Made by a program: the position numbers and the translations under genes
In this document: one piece after another, positions 43,601 to 54,738 of the stretch
Layout of the letters: each line of letters begins with the position of its first letter
Numbering within the stretch: the first letter of the stretch is position 1
DNA from: Cladosporium sp. IMV 00045
Lineage: Eukaryota > Ascomycota > Dothideomycetes > Cladosporiales > Cladosporiaceae
DNA length: 64,000 bases
Direction: 5' to 3'
Assembly (NCBI GenBank): GCA_001931905.2
Contig: MSJI02000462.1
Location: 41,655-105,654, forward strand
Notes under the pieces: generated by a model
What the model was told of the DNA's origin: nothing
What the model saw: the letters and a program-made list of their open reading frames with translations, nothing else
The model's database searches: none

Positions 43601-46600
43601 TTCTTGACAGTCAGATCGGCTTCGACCTTCCAGGTGATGTTTGGCTTGGGCACAACGATATCATAGATTTCGACCGGATCGTATTGTATCCGGACAACGA
43701 GATCCTGAAATCCAAAGCATCGCAAGAAGTCTTTGTGGATATCGTGCTCACATACCCCTGCGCGAGGGTGCAGATGTGAGCTCCAGAAGGTAAGTTCGAG
43801 ATACTTTGCGAACGAGTATTTCCAAGTGTTGTCTGACATAGGAATGACAGTGGTCTCTGCGCGGCAAACACGACAAGCAGCCCACATGAGTATTGTGTTG
43901 CTCAGTCCCCGGATGCGGGTCGGCTGTCTCTGTACTGATATCGACATTTGGCCGTAGCCGTGAACATACTGGCGGTGATGGTCGTACATCCTGCGTGTAC
44001 ATTCCTTGCAGGTGCTGCCAGCGCTCAAACAGAGATCTTCGATATACTGACCAAGCGTGCAGTCCTCTTCGAATTGCGGCTCCACATGATTGTACCCTGC
44101 GTAGAATCCAATGCCCAGCACTTCCGGTCCGACGCATGGTGCTGAAGTAATGCTTGATACAGTCGAGTGCAACACGACGATGGTTTGGTGAGAATATGGA
44201 TCGAAGGGATCGACATTCGTAGCAACGAAAGACTCCCAGAGCTTCCGCTGGCTGCCGTAGGACGCCATCGTGCGCTCAAATTGGGCACTGTGGACAGCAT
44301 GAAGGTACTCGCGGACAGCCTTGGGTTGGTCTTTGGATGCCGGAGCGTGGACCATTTCGGGCCTTACCAGCTCGAAGCGATCCTTCACACTCTCTTCATC
44401 GCCATCATCACCTTCCACATCGGCGGCCGCATATTGATCGCGGAGTCGCTTAAACGTTGCCAGTTTCTGCTCTTGATCCCGCAGCTGAGTGAGCATGTGA
44501 GGTTGCATAAATATGACAAAAGGTGATGCCGATAAGATCCTCCGGCGCGTCTCGTAATCGACTCGAAGGTACTTTGACGGAAGTTCATCTTCTGCGTCGG
44601 TACTCATTGGATGGCTATCGCCGTTGGTCCGGACTCCGCCCTTGAGAATATCGTGATGCGCCACTGGATCAGGTCTTGACGCAGGCATTGAAACGAATTC
44701 ATCGCGCATGAGATTCGTCTCCAGCTTGAGGTTGTATACGACGTAGCACATGAACTCCGTGATTCGCTTGATCGTGCGCAGCTCTTTGGTGTCGGCTCCT
44801 CGCAGCACAATCGTACATCCAAGATCGGGTAGGCATCCGGAAAGCACGATATAAGTCTTGCGGTATCCCTGGTGCACATAAGTCTTGACATCAAAGCTGC
44901 TGCACTGGCCAAGATGCGAGGAATCGATGGCGAGCTTGTCGACAGACTTGATCATGGTGGTTTGTGTAACGCGTGCGACTGCGGCTAGGACAGACTCTTT
45001 GATGTTGAAGGCCACCGTAATGCCGGCTTCCTCCAATAGACGAAGAGCAACACCAGAAACGTTGCGCTGGACAAGCAGAACGTGGGGTCGTAGTGCTGCG
45101 ATGCGGCCGACAAGGTTTCGCAGATATTCCCGCTCTTGCGCGATGACGGGATCGAGGCTCATGAAATGGGTCTGGTGCCTGGCGTATTCGATCGCAAATG
45201 TGACAATCGCTATCCTGGGTTGATGGATGGATCTGGCCATACTTTTGAGCGCTACGTTCTTACTGAAGACAATGCCGGAAACGTAGCTCGTGTCGCCTGG
45301 CCGACCTCCGGGTATCTTCTTCAGTTTGATGTAATGTCTGATATCCATGTCATCGCCTCGCTGGACATCTGGCTCGACATCGTCAGTGCACTGGAGGAGG
45401 ATTGGTACCAATGCCTTTTCCCACGCTGCAGCGTTCGCGACTGCTGCGTCTCCGAGCAGCTGGGCAAGTAGCTTCCGCACGTGATCCAAACTCGCGCTGT
45501 TCAGCTCTACCGGCGGTGCTTCTGAGCCACGCATTGCCGAGCTGCGGATCAGTTTAGATCCTGTTGGGCGCGGATATACAAAAGGAGTCATTGGTCTCGG
45601 GTCGAAATCTTCGATCTCAGCAGTCTTCAAGAGTATGTTGCTTCGGCTTCGGCGTGGCGACGGCCTTGCTCCCATCGTGATGCTGTTGATGCTTGGATTA
45701 CGCTTCCTGGACATTTTGGGGACGTATTTGTTGGTAATGCTTATTGCGTCGTCTTCCCTCACTCCTCTTACGCTAGAAGCTACGGTGGCCCGGTCACCCA
45801 ACTTTGACCGGCCTTTCTTCATGGCAGATGCTAGTAGGCTACCGACTCCAAGTCGTTCGCGGTCACCAGGAGAGGCTATGGGACCTTCTGGAGAAATTGT
45901 TGAGAAAATACTGTGAGGCTCCTCATCATCACTTCCCTCGTCTGACAGGAACGGCGCAAGATCCGGATCTATGATGTTATCATTGTGAAAGGCCGGGAGT
46001 GTTGATTTTGCCTCGGGTTCGCCTAGCACCTCTTGATGAAATGGAGCTCGATCATCCTTCCCCCTCAAGAATGACTGGCGTGACTGATGCCGCTTGTGGC
46101 TTGACGACCGCGGCCTCGCACTAAGTGAAACCAAAGAGCGAGATGAACTGGGTCGTGCAAGGGTAGGGCCAGCATCGAACTCGATTACCGCTGATCTTCG
46201 CTTCGCCTCTCTATTGCGACGTGATGCGGGTATGCCTATGAAGGGTGTCATGACTTCTCCAGCATTGGGGAGACTTGTGGAGATGTCCTCAAGACTACTT
46301 GGAAGCTGCACATGGTCTGGAGTCGGCCGCCGCACATGCGGTGTTCGTATTGACTCAGCGCCATCTTCTGAATATACTGAAGAATCGTCGTCGTTGCTTC
46401 CCAGAATGATTTCTTCGCATGGCTTGCAGAGTCTCAGCGTGCCTGGTTGACCGAAAGGGCGCGCTGATACCAAAGATGTGCATCTTGCGTCGAAGATCTG
46501 TCCACAAGTCCGGCAGTGGTGCTTGCGTCTGAACGTCGAGAAGCTCTGTCCACAATTGAAACAGTCTTTGGCGTTCTCGTCCTTCATCCAAAACTCTTTG

Positions 46601-47802
46601 CTAATGACACGTCTTCTGAAATGGGAAGGCACAGGATTGACCGGTATCGCAGGCGCGGGTTGTGGCTTCAGGCCCGTTCTTTTTCGCTGAAGCCCGCCAT
46701 TGAGATTCGGTGAAGGTTCGAGGCCATGAGGGTGTGGTCCTCGTTGGGAGCTGCTTGAAGACATGGGGTCTGGCGGGGCAGGAGAGTTGGCCCGAGATGG
46801 ATCGAAGCCAGGAAGGTGAGAAACTCCAACTCTGACCATCGGCGGTCTACGGTCGATCTGACGAGCCTCACGGCTTTCCAACGCTCCAATCGAACTGTCT
46901 CGTTGCGACTTGTCCACAGCAGGAGATGATATATTGGTCTGAACAGGCGGTAGGTCAGTGGCAATATCGTCATCGTCGACGACAGCTTCCTCCATGTCTT
47001 CATCGAGTGGCGCGCTATGTGTAGATCTTGATCTTTCGCCCAATTGTATTTCGTGGTTGGACAGAACTCTTGCGAGTGCTTCGGTTGCACTTACGCTATA
47101 ATCTTCATCGCGCAAAGCACTGCGAGCGCGATCGATATCTGCTTGCGTGGTTTGAGACTGAAGGTCAAGTGACGCCCGATGAGATGTAGGCTGTGAGACA
47201 TGGTCCTTCATAGAGACGCCAGAGGCTTCTCGCAGACTTTGATCGTCCGCCTTGGAGGACGCTGAGTCAGGTAATTCAGGCTTGGAGGCATTCGCTTGGC
47301 TATTGTTCCGCTCTCCATAACTCGAATAGCTAGCCACTAACGGTGAGGAGGGAAGGTTCGAGTTGGACGTCGATGCCGCATCGGATATTCCAGGCTTCGA
47401 TGATGCAAGTTTGGATCTCGCCGGCGATGTGCTTTGCATCGAGCTACTTCTCTTCGTGAAGCTCGAATTGGAACTCCCAGGCCTGGATTTGCCATCTTTT
47501 GACGGCGAGGCGCCTCCGACGCTCTGCCTCAGTCTGTTGTATAGTCCGCTCACACCTCCGCTCACCAGCTCTTTGGTTCCTGACCTTCCATTTCCAGCGC
47601 CTCCGTCAAAGTCATGGAAAGAAGTCAAGGCTTCCGATCTAGAAGCCGAGGTGTGGATGTTGTCCAGCGCCTGCGACAGGGCGTCCTTGTCGATGTCTTT
47701 GCGTGATGTGATGGATGCTAGAGATCCTCGTCGCGATCTCTGGCCGCCTATGAGCGGCAGAAGAACCGATGACGCGGATGGTGAAGGTGGTTCTGGGGCC
47801 AT
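40636..47802 (-). CDS. fab1: 1-phosphatidylinositol-3-phosphate 5-kinase FAB1 (PIKfyve type)
   Basis: Makes PI(3,5)P2 on vacuole and endosome membranes, controlling vacuole size and acidification. A single uninterrupted exon of 2388 aa, the largest gene here. The N-terminus is disordered and Ser-rich. A FYVE zinc finger lies at 403-468 (WMKDENAKDCFNCGQSFSTF, RRKHHCRTCGQIF), keeping the PI3P-binding RRKHHCR core. A TCP-1-like chaperonin domain lies near 820-1080 (YIKLKKIPGGRPGDTSYVSG and following), then the Cys-rich CCR segment (CKECTRRMYDHHRQYVHG, ILMWAACRVC). A long linker leads to the C-terminal PIP kinase domain at about 2070-2365 (KSIFLKTLDNRFIIKSL, RRFDLKGSMRNR, NVMDYSL, GIIDCIRTYTWDKKLE), with ATP-binding Lys and the DLKGS and MDYSL motifs intact. 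Confidence 0.96.
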   Translation of the reverse strand: MAPEPPSPSASSVLLPLIGGQRSRRGSLASITSRKDIDKDALSQALDNIHTSASRSEALTSFHDFDGGAGNGRSGTKELVSGGVSGLYNRLRQSVGGASPSKDGKSRPGSSNSSFTKRSSSMQSTSPARSKLASSKPGISDAASTSNSNLPSSPLVASYSSYGERNNSQANASKPELPDSASSKADDQSLREASGVSMKDHVSQPTSHRASLDLQSQTTQADIDRARSALRDEDYSVSATEALARVLSNHEIQLGERSRSTHSAPLDEDMEEAVVDDDDIATDLPPVQTNISSPAVDKSQRDSSIGALESREARQIDRRPPMVRVGVSHLPGFDPSRANSPAPPDPMSSSSSQRGPHPHGLEPSPNLNGGLQRKRTGLKPQPAPAIPVNPVPSHFRRRVISKEFWMKDENAKDCFNCGQSFSTFRRKHHCRTCGQIFDARCTSLVSARPFGQPGTLRLCKPCEEIILGSNDDDSSVYSEDGAESIRTPHVRRPTPDHVQLPSSLEDISTSLPNAGEVMTPFIGIPASRRNREAKRRSAVIEFDAGPTLARPSSSRSLVSLSARPRSSSHKRHQSRQSFLRGKDDRAPFHQEVLGEPEAKSTLPAFHNDNIIDPDLAPFLSDEGSDDEEPHSIFSTISPEGPIASPGDRERLGVGSLLASAMKKGRSKLGDRATVASSVRGVREDDAISITNKYVPKMSRKRNPSINSITMGARPSPRRSRSNILLKTAEIEDFDPRPMTPFVYPRPTGSKLIRSSAMRGSEAPPVELNSASLDHVRKLLAQLLGDAAVANAAAWEKALVPILLQCTDDVEPDVQRGDDMDIRHYIKLKKIPGGRPGDTSYVSGIVFSKNVALKSMARSIHQPRIAIVTFAIEYARHQTHFMSLDPVIAQEREYLRNLVGRIAALRPHVLLVQRNVSGVALRLLEEAGITVAFNIKESVLAAVARVTQTTMIKSVDKLAIDSSHLGQCSSFDVKTYVHQGYRKTYIVLSGCLPDLGCTIVLRGADTKELRTIKRITEFMCYVVYNLKLETNLMRDEFVSMPASRPDPVAHHDILKGGVRTNGDSHPMSTDAEDELPSKYLRVDYETRRRILSASPFVIFMQPHMLTQLRDQEQKLATFKRLRDQYAAADVEGDDGDEESVKDRFELVRPEMVHAPASKDQPKAVREYLHAVHSAQFERTMASYGSQRKLWESFVATNVDPFDPYSHQTIVVLHSTVSSITSAPCVGPEVLGIGFYAGYNHVEPQFEEDCTLGQYIEDLCLSAGSTCKECTRRMYDHHRQYVHGYGQMSISVQRQPTRIRGLSNTILMWAACRVCRAETTVIPMSDNTWKYSFAKYLELTFWSSHLHPRAGVCEHDIHKDFLRCFGFQDLVVRIQYDPVEIYDIVVPKPNITWKVEADLTVKNEQYSHIVSRLTAFIDSVKKRLSSINVDTLDEKQMTEAQETIELLRQRAEDDRAELLTKLQTKYGSSRYYEIIPLNRAFRFMDEKALAWDEAFNNFERDYFPSETDIRKLAAAQLKEMFYGAHSTAESVEADESDAEGGTEMASIPHKSIGQRIADEEYESEKAHDVLTTVAQEHRASRDDNGNEQMGEVSASVGSNLTKTISPRQDQEQAADREEVKHLDLAIAARSPEDTRIMEEVSGAKDIPAQPEQPVSVEGSPDEPFATQPKPLSSGLLQRIEQIRNNRAAGIEEPEVPESKIPRPAVKLRDASPRPSPPPLHRSQTQPSHVPRRSAELKLEGMEAGSRPHSPSLEPPQERPRMTERFSQLSNKIGKLPPSLIPRSIPAKADNGPPSSVSALAKHFEQMSREFEKERLRERRQRAAKSRQARANPLGSSRPVVEVYRNANDAVGEKTPPEHLSVGGSASPVTSQPIARVDQALGQQLSESDELMLQDQVHSSIDSNPTQQPLPESHAGSDVETEGESSDAENLPAATRSREVSDPLSHLSSALHISPSAQDLELHPELSIAEHKKNVWFKMLADFWSKRSASGWSNLEYPLHNTEHVFEDSDIIVREDEPSSVVAISLSSSDYLKKLEEFRNNPKMNPRARHRHTTSTASASFTDESDLTNAVEASLLSDTGTHMKYSFAHGSVKASCKIFYAESFDALRRRCGVADRFVESMSRCLKFDSKGGKTKSIFLKTLDNRFIIKSLQEVELKAFTKFAPDYFNFMSHTLFHGVPSVIAKMFGLFQVIIKNPVTGMDFSYYLLVMENLFYEHNPNRRFDLKGSMRNRKIEPTGQSDEVLLDENLVETIFESPLFVREHHRKLLQASVWNDTLWLCKQNVMDYSLMAGFDDDAKQLVVGIIDCIRTYTWDKKLESWIKDRGKNKPTITSPKDYRNRFRVSMMQYVLQAPNCWHQFQAQMAPPKTLREREDYFGADGVEAEDGGRRSES

Positions 47803-48515
47803 CTTCTTGAGCGGATATTGTTCGTAGGTGTTGCTGGCATAGCTGATCGTGGTAATGAATGTTATCGCGTTGACAGGCTAACTGCCATGAGGTGTGCTAT
47901 CATCCAGAGTCGTTGCAGTGTTTGGCGCGTCGTAGTCTGCTATCTTCGACAGGCAATTGAAGATAGTCGGCTGTATGCACATGCACATGCACGTAGCGCA
48001 TTACCTGTGCCCTGGTACAGCATCACTTCTTTAAGATGCACCTGGCCGGTCCATCGACGACATGACGTGTGGGGATAGTCCACCGAGAGCTGGACCGACC
48101 CGTGGCGCTTTCGGCAAGTCTAGCCGACTGCCGCCAACGCCTGATCGCAAGCTTCACAATTTAATTGACGAAACACGCGACGCGTATCTCGTGAATGATT
48201 GAAATTGTGCACATTGGAGCAGCGACAACATTTGGACACATCCTCTCTATTCGCGCTTTTGCTCTGCGGCACAAGGGGCGTGGTACTCACTATCTTCCAA
48301 GCCAACTTGGGCAAATCTTCAACATCACTCACCTCACTTGGAGAGGCCAGAGCGCCAAGGCAGCGGCACCTTACTGAGCTCGACAGCAAGACACAGCACG
48401 GCAAATGACAAGTCTGCAAGACTTGTACACCGAATGACCTGGAGGAGCCACAGCTCTTTTGAATCGCCAGAGACATCTTTGGGCATGTTTGAACTGAGCT
48501 CAACTGCTGCCCGTT
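47803..48515. other. Divergent intergenic region fab1/TPP1-like
   Basis: 713 bp of promoter space. A short ATGCACATGCACATGCA run near 47976-47992 is a small dyad-like repeat. Open frames are short and overlap. No gene. Confidence 0.5.
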
Positions 48516-51500
48516 ATGGCGCCACCATTCACACCATGGCTCGGCGATCTCATAGACACTGAGTTGGAAAACCTCATTGCCTGGAAGAGTATTGTTAAGC
48601 AAGAGCCTGGCTCGGACGATGAAGATCTCCCCAGTAGCAGTCGCTTCGAGCAGAATGACAGCAATTTTAGAAGTGTTGTTGCATCACCACCGCTCGATGC
48701 GAACTCAAAGTTGCAGCTGCTCCAGGTAAGAATTCACGTTTCGATATTTGACCGATCATGGCTAACTACATCCTTCGCAGTCAGCAGGTCAAAACTCTCG
48801 GCAGCCCTTGCAAGCATCAGATGGCGAGACGACCGTTCTAGCCAAGCTGAGCGACGCGGCATGGGATGCGTACGAGGAAGGTCTCGAAGACGAGGACCCC
48901 ATGAGAGGTGACTTGCTCACTTGCAAGAAAATCATGGTCATCAGCACCTCTGATGGGCCTGAGGAGAAAAGAGTCCAACTGCGGATCGAAGATCTGTCCT
49001 TTACGGGCGACAATATCCGCAAACCTATTGGGCATTCTACGCCGGTGCATCAGCGTGGATCAGTCGTGGAATCACTCAAGAAGATTGCCCACATCCGTGC
49101 CAAAGAAGACGGGCTTGATGATATGGACGAAGGTGAGGATGACGAGGAAGATGAAAACAACGCGAATGAGGACGTCGAGGACCCTAGCATCTCGGAAGAG
49201 GACGTTCCATTATCCAAATTTGCCGAGCAAGCCGCTCCTACTGCGTCAACGGACGAAAGCTCTCGAGAACAACCAGAGCCTGAGCTACCGACATTGCCTC
49301 GCCATCAAGCTTCGCCCAAGCTGTCCAAGTCATCAGATGCTCAGATCGAGAGTCAGTTGCCAGTGGTAAGCACACAGAGAAATTCTACACAACCACCCAG
49401 AAAACCTGTCAAAAGAAACAGAGGTGGCGGAAACTCGATGGGTCGTGAAGGATTTGAAGTCGCTTCCGGCATTAACCTTGTCGCACCGCAAGCGCCCATG
49501 TTTCAGTCTAGGAGGAGCATACCTTCTGAAGAGCCAGTTGAGAACCCTTTACTGGCTGTGATCAACAACATGCGTGGTCCAGCACAGCGGCAGCGATCTC
49601 CAGAGCCGTCTGCTCCCGTATCGGCGCAAGTAGTGCGAGAGGAGATCGTGACAGAGACTCCAGTCACTACGAAGAAGCGTCCGCCGGTTTCGACTACATC
49701 AGAACCAACACAAACATCATTCATACGCAAGCGTCCGCGCGTCCCTTCCAATCAGCAGAAATTACTAGATGACCCATCTTCTTGGATTCCTTCTGCGCCT
49801 GGTCGGCAATTTCCGCACCCTAACGTCCCTGTTGAACTATTGCAAGCCTGGAACAGCAAGGCCATGGGCACCAAGTTATCATCACAGTCAACTCCATTAC
49901 CCACGGCAGGCTCGGGGACCAAGAGTGTTGAGGAAGTGCAACCAGAGCCTGATCCTGGCATGGCGAATGAGCCAGAAAATGAGTCTGATGAAGAGTCTAT
50001 ACCGGAAGATCCACCGATACCTTGGTCTTCAAGCCCACCTCGGCAGCCAGAATTACCACCTGATAGTAGTGCCAATCATTCCTCGGCACATGCAAGCCGC
50101 CCAGTGTCGACCGCGGAACCATGTCGTCGGACGATTAATACCTCCTACAATGACATTCCACAAAGCAGTGCGCAGCAGCAAAGCTCGCTCAATCGCAACG
50201 GACCACGACCATCGCAACCACCAGACACAGAACGGCGCGGCGGAGGTCCGTCAAGTGTACACAGCACGCCAGGTAGAAACACCTCAGTCGGTGCTCAACC
50301 AAAAGCACAGAATATGCCTGAGATGCGGAACACGATTCCGTCTCGCCCTAATTCCACGTCGCTTTGGAACAATTCGAAGATGCCGTCAAGCTCAATCCAA
50401 CCTCGCCAGACCGGCAGCGTAGCTCAGGGTGGTAGAGCGCAACAAATTGCATCGCAATCTGCTTCCAATGTCCCACAGGGCATGGCCGACAACCACCAAG
50501 GTCCAGTACGGCCTTCCACGCAGCACTTCACGAACGGCCAAAATGGAGCTACAACGCAAAGAACGGGCATGCCCTCGCCAAGCAACATGTCCGCTCCAGC
50601 CAACGCCCCCACCGGTCCAAGAGCCCAAAACCGACCCGGCAATTCGCACTCCTATCGTAAGCGTCAGTCGACAGGAAGCCATTACCGCTCTTACGGCGCA
50701 CCACCCAGCAGCAACCGACACAGCATGGGTTCGCAGCACGTTCCCGATCGACTTGCCAGAGCGACACAACCGCCGCAGGGAACGAGTGAGATGGAAACAG
50801 CAGTTCCTCGTGCGTTGCAATCAACTCACGACGCAAGACGCGCGCAACTCAGAGATGAACAGCGCAGGCACTGGTGAGTTCTTGGTCATTCATACTCTTC
50901 TCATTGCGCGTGACAAGGACTCGTCGGCATTGCCCTATGCCGATACCGGTCAGTTTTCCCAAGGGTATGCTTACATTCGGGCGCTGACAATTCAGAGATC
51001 TCTGAGCTCATGAAGCAATGAAATTTACGAGGGATATCTTATGAAGCATGGTCTATCGACTGTTTGCATTATTTGCTCTTCACGCGTTACACAAGGAGCG
51101 AAGAAACGAAAGAAAACACAATTGGAACTGACAGCGAGATCAAACATAGGCTCGACAAGAAGCTTTCATCAGGCCACCAAATTCCTAAACTGCCGTCTCT
51201 TGTGTGGAGAGCATATCGTGAGGAATACACCAACGACCCGGTATCACAGAAATCCTTTGAGGCTCTCCTGCAAGAATACCGACCTTCCCCACCCTCAACC
51301 GCACCACTTCAACAATGCGAGGATTTTGTCGCAGCGATGCGCACAAACTGCGAGTATTCCGAGAGAAATCCTGAGGAAGCCAATTCGAATGGCAGATTAG
51401 CTGTGGATGGTGATCACGAAACACGGAGGCGAAGGGAGGCTGTTCGAGACCATCAGCCTGTGAAGGATGGGGTTTTCACGGAGTTTGTCGAGGCTTGGAA

Positions 51501-51609
51501 GAACGTCATGCCTGGACGCTTGCTTGCAGCTAATACTGTATCCACGAGATTGGGCGACGAGCGGCAGAGAAGGGGCTTGGATGTACTTTCTTGGGGATTT
51601 GGGGAATGA
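48516..51609 (+). CDS. Probable shelterin TPP1/ACD-type telomere protein
   Basis: Proposed exons are 48516-48725, 48781-50873 and 51096-51609, giving 938 aa. Intron 1 (55 nt, GTAAGA/CGCAG) is clear. Intron 2 (222 nt, GTGAGT donor, ACAAG acceptor) is inferred, because a conserved-looking C-terminus lies in an open frame beyond the first stop. The N-terminus APPFTPWLGDLIDTELENLIAWK leads to an OB-fold-like region (about 85-175: TVLAKLSDAAW, RGDLLTCKKIMVIST, GPEEKRVQLRIEDL, PIGHSTPVHQRGSV), the pattern I know from fungal TPP1 proteins. The short motif SSWIPSAPGRQFPHPNVPVE (about 395-415) is also typical. The rest is disordered. The C-terminus, FVEAWKNVMPGRLLA to RRGLDVLSWGFGE, is likely a binding motif. 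In other organisms TPP1 bridges duplex and single-strand telomere binders and recruits telomerase. The assignment rests on remembered family patterns, not on a search. Confidence 0.62.
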
Positions 51610-52134
51610 TTGGATTGATGGTCTTGAACGATTGAGAGGGTGATGTTGGATGTCGACATGCTAAGGTCAACACACCATTACAAGTGTATAATTATGGACA
51701 GTATCTGTCTAATATGCAGAGTCTTGAGCCAACTGATCCACGTATTTCCAGTCGCTCAACATTAGATTGAAAGTCGTAAGTACACCTCACTATCTTATCA
51801 GTAGACCCTGCGACGCCGCAGAGCAGGGGCTTGATGGCCAGCAACATTGAGTTGACGCCGTCTGTTGATCTCCCGCGACCTTAATCCTCCACTCACACCC
51901 GATTTCAAGACTAGCAACACCTTAAATCATGTGAAACCTGGGGAGTGAAGACCCTACCGCCAAACAAAACATCTTATCAGGGGCGTTATAAGGTGCAAAG
52001 AGACGACATGGCATGCACATGACAGTGAGCACGTGCCTGGCAACAAACACCTACACCAGCAGATCTCATTATACCAGCTCTACCACATGCACAATCGAGC
52101 AGACAAGCAATCGCCCAATCTCCCGCCAGGCACA
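51610..52134. other. Intergenic, promoter of afi1
   Basis: 525 bp between two plus-strand genes. The afi1 frame is open back to 52033; an in-frame ATG at 52087 could extend the protein by 16 residues. No other feature. Confidence 0.5.
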
Positions 52135-54738
52135 ATGGCCACGACTTCCCTGCCCGCACGCCCCAAGACTAACACCGCCAGCTCCACCCGCCGCCCCTCC
52201 CTGAACTCCTTCCCCTCCAACCTGAGCACCAAACGCTCCGTCTCCAATCCCGCCCAGCATGCCTTCACCCAGCAGCAGCAGCACCACCTCCACCAGCACC
52301 ACCCTCCTGCGACATCATCGCACCGCTCGCGCGACAGCTACTCCGCCTCTCTGCGCAGCGAAGTCCGCCGCCGCAGCAGCACCGACTCCTCCGCCCCGCT
52401 GCCCCCGCTGCCTCTCGCGACACCAGCAGCAGGCATGAGCACCTCGACCGCGGCGGCGCCCCGACAGCGCGCGCGGCCGATCAAGTCGCAGTACCCGGCG
52501 TCGGGCGGCGAGAAGCATGTCGAGTACATCCTGGTCGCGAGCTTCGACATCGACCGCGGCAGCATCATGGAGCACCAGTACCCCGGGCCGGTGGGTGGTG
52601 ATGAGGTCATGCTGGCGGAGCTGATGTTGCCCGATCAGACGCACACGAGGGCGCAGGACTGGACGATTTTCTTCCTGCACAAGGACGCTGAGGCGGAGGG
52701 CGAGGAGGGGGGAGATGGCACGGAACGGCGGAGGAAGAAGAAGCGGAGAGCTGCGGCGGGGAATGGGCAGGCTGAGGGGGGAGCGATTGATGCGCAATTG
52801 GAGGGCGAGGATGGGGAAGAGGCGGAGTACACTGATGAGGAGAGCGACGAGGAGCCTAGCAACATGGATGGTCCCCCTCTGGTCTACGTGCTGAACTTGG
52901 TCAACACGAAGCAGGACAATACCGTGAAGCGAGGTGCTGTCGTCAAGGCCATGGCGATATGCACGCGACACAGCTTTCTGCATATTTACAAACCTTTATT
53001 ACTCATCGCCCTGGACCAATACTTTTCCAGTCCGACGATTGAGACGCTCGCGAGCCTGTACAATGCAGTCAACGGCATGGACTTATCGCTGATGCCGCGT
53101 TTGAACCTTAACGAGAAATTCATTCTGCAGGCCAGCAATGCCAAAGACCTCTTTGTCGAGAAGTTCGAGGCGATCATCGCCCAGCGTATGATCTCGGATG
53201 CTTCTGAAGATGGTTCCCAGAGATCAACGTCTCCTACACTGCAGCAAGCGCCTTCGCGCAGTCGATACGGCTTGCCCAAGGATACACACGAGTTCGAGTC
53301 GACAGTACATTACGCCAACATTCCCGTCCCTGTCAAGATACCTGTAGCACTCTCCCCTGAGACAGTGGGAGACTTCAGCTTGATCAAACTCATCACGACC
53401 TTCTCTGGGCCACATTCCACTTCGCCTACACCCTTTTCTCCGACCCATCCACATCTTACCACATCTGGCGCGAACACACATCCTATAATCGTCTTGCTGA
53501 ACGCACTTCTCACGCAGAAGCGCGTCATTTTCCTGGGACACAACCTCCCGTCCTCCGAAGTCGCCGAAGCAGTCCTGGCAGCATGCGCTCTCGCATCTGG
53601 CGGTCTCTTGCGAGGCTTCACCCGACACGCCTTCCCTTATACTGATCTCACCAAGATTGATGACCTACTGAAGGTTCCGGGTTTTATCGCTGGTGTGACC
53701 AACCCAGCTTTTGCCCACCACGGTGAGTGGTGGGATGTCCTCTGCGATATTTCCACGGGCCGCATGCGCATCTCAAATCGCATAGAACAAGCACCCGTCA
53801 CAGAAGGCGTCGTCTTCTTCCAGCAAAATACACCATCACCAGCGGCCGGTACTGGAGCAGGAATGTCTGCTATCGCTGCTGCGGGTGCCTCTCTCACCGC
53901 CGGCTTGGGTGGAGCCGGCAGCCATAGTGCTTCTTCGGGCAGCGGCGATCCCACAGGCGATTCAGCATTCATGAACGCCGTACTCTCCGCCATCAACGAG
54001 CGCCACGGCGAGAATGCTATCCGCACCAAATTCCGTCTCTGGATCGCGCGCTTCACTCGCCTCTCCGCCGCCTTCGAAGAATCCGTCTACGGCGCCTCAG
54101 CCCTGCACATCCACGACCCTCCCGGCGTCACCGAGCTCAACTCCCCTCTAACACCACTCACAAGCCCATCCAAAGCCCATCCCCACGCGGAAGCAGACCT
54201 CCCACCCGAAGTCCTCGGCCACGGCTACGTCTGGCCCACACCGCAACAACGCCACGCCGAACTCGCCGCCAACAGCACGCGCATCGAGGGCTGGCGCGCC
54301 ACGCGCAGCTACTACAACTTCGTCCAGGACCTTGCAGCCTACTACCTCTCGCGGCCCGTCAAGAGCCTCGACCTGCAGCACCTGCACGACAAGCTCGCCA
54401 AGCTGCGCATGGGCCCCGACGCCTCGGGCAACGTCTACCTCGCCATCTGCGCCGTCGTGCAGTCCGAGGCGGAAATCTCCCAGCTCCTCGCCACCATCGC
54501 CAATGGGAGTTGGGACAGTCGGGCGGGCAGCGCGGGGATGGGTCAGGGGTTGTTTTATATCGCTTTCGGACTTTGTCACCCTAAGCTCGAGGTCAGAGAG
54601 GCTGTGGCGGCTTTGCTGGGTAGGGTAAGGGAGCACGATGCCGGACGGCATTTCTGGAATGCCCTGGGTCGGTTCTCGCGTGTTGCTTGGGAGAGAGTCG
54701 TCATTGGGATGCAGGAGAGGGAGTATGGGGAGTACTAG
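52135..54738 (+). CDS. afi1: AFI1-type polarity protein (Arf3-interacting, SPA/DENN-related)
   Basis: Binds the small GTPase Arf3 in yeast and helps maintain the axis of polarised growth. A single exon of 867 aa from ATG 52135 (CACAATGG); 52087 is the alternative. After a basic, Ser/Pro/Gln-rich N-terminus (poly-Gln and His run about 45-60), the Afi1 N-terminal docking domain begins at about residue 125 with [17 protein letters not shown] and [13 protein letters not shown]. It is interrupted by an acidic/basic insert ([18 protein letters not shown]) and resumes with [20 protein letters not shown]. The SPA/DENN-like part follows: [39 protein letters not shown], and [19 protein letters not shown]. 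The conserved C-terminus is [18 protein letters not shown] and [14 protein letters not shown]. All domains appear intact. Confidence 0.92.
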   Translation: MATTSLPARPKTNTASSTRRPSLNSFPSNLSTKRSVSNPAQHAFTQQQQHHLHQHHPPATSSHRSRDSYSASLRSEVRRRSSTDSSAPLPPLPLATPAAGMSTSTAAAPRQRARPIKSQYPASGGEKHVEYILVASFDIDRGSIMEHQYPGPVGGDEVMLAELMLPDQTHTRAQDWTIFFLHKDAEAEGEEGGDGTERRRKKKRRAAAGNGQAEGGAIDAQLEGEDGEEAEYTDEESDEEPSNMDGPPLVYVLNLVNTKQDNTVKRGAVVKAMAICTRHSFLHIYKPLLLIALDQYFSSPTIETLASLYNAVNGMDLSLMPRLNLNEKFILQASNAKDLFVEKFEAIIAQRMISDASEDGSQRSTSPTLQQAPSRSRYGLPKDTHEFESTVHYANIPVPVKIPVALSPETVGDFSLIKLITTFSGPHSTSPTPFSPTHPHLTTSGANTHPIIVLLNALLTQKRVIFLGHNLPSSEVAEAVLAACALASGGLLRGFTRHAFPYTDLTKIDDLLKVPGFIAGVTNPAFAHHGEWWDVLCDISTGRMRISNRIEQAPVTEGVVFFQQNTPSPAAGTGAGMSAIAAAGASLTAGLGGAGSHSASSGSGDPTGDSAFMNAVLSAINERHGENAIRTKFRLWIARFTRLSAAFEESVYGASALHIHDPPGVTELNSPLTPLTSPSKAHPHAEADLPPEVLGHGYVWPTPQQRHAELAANSTRIEGWRATRSYYNFVQDLAAYYLSRPVKSLDLQHLHDKLAKLRMGPDASGNVYLAICAVVQSEAEISQLLATIANGSWDSRAGSAGMGQGLFYIAFGLCHPKLEVREAVAALLGRVREHDAGRHFWNALGRFSRVAWERVVIGMQEREYGEY

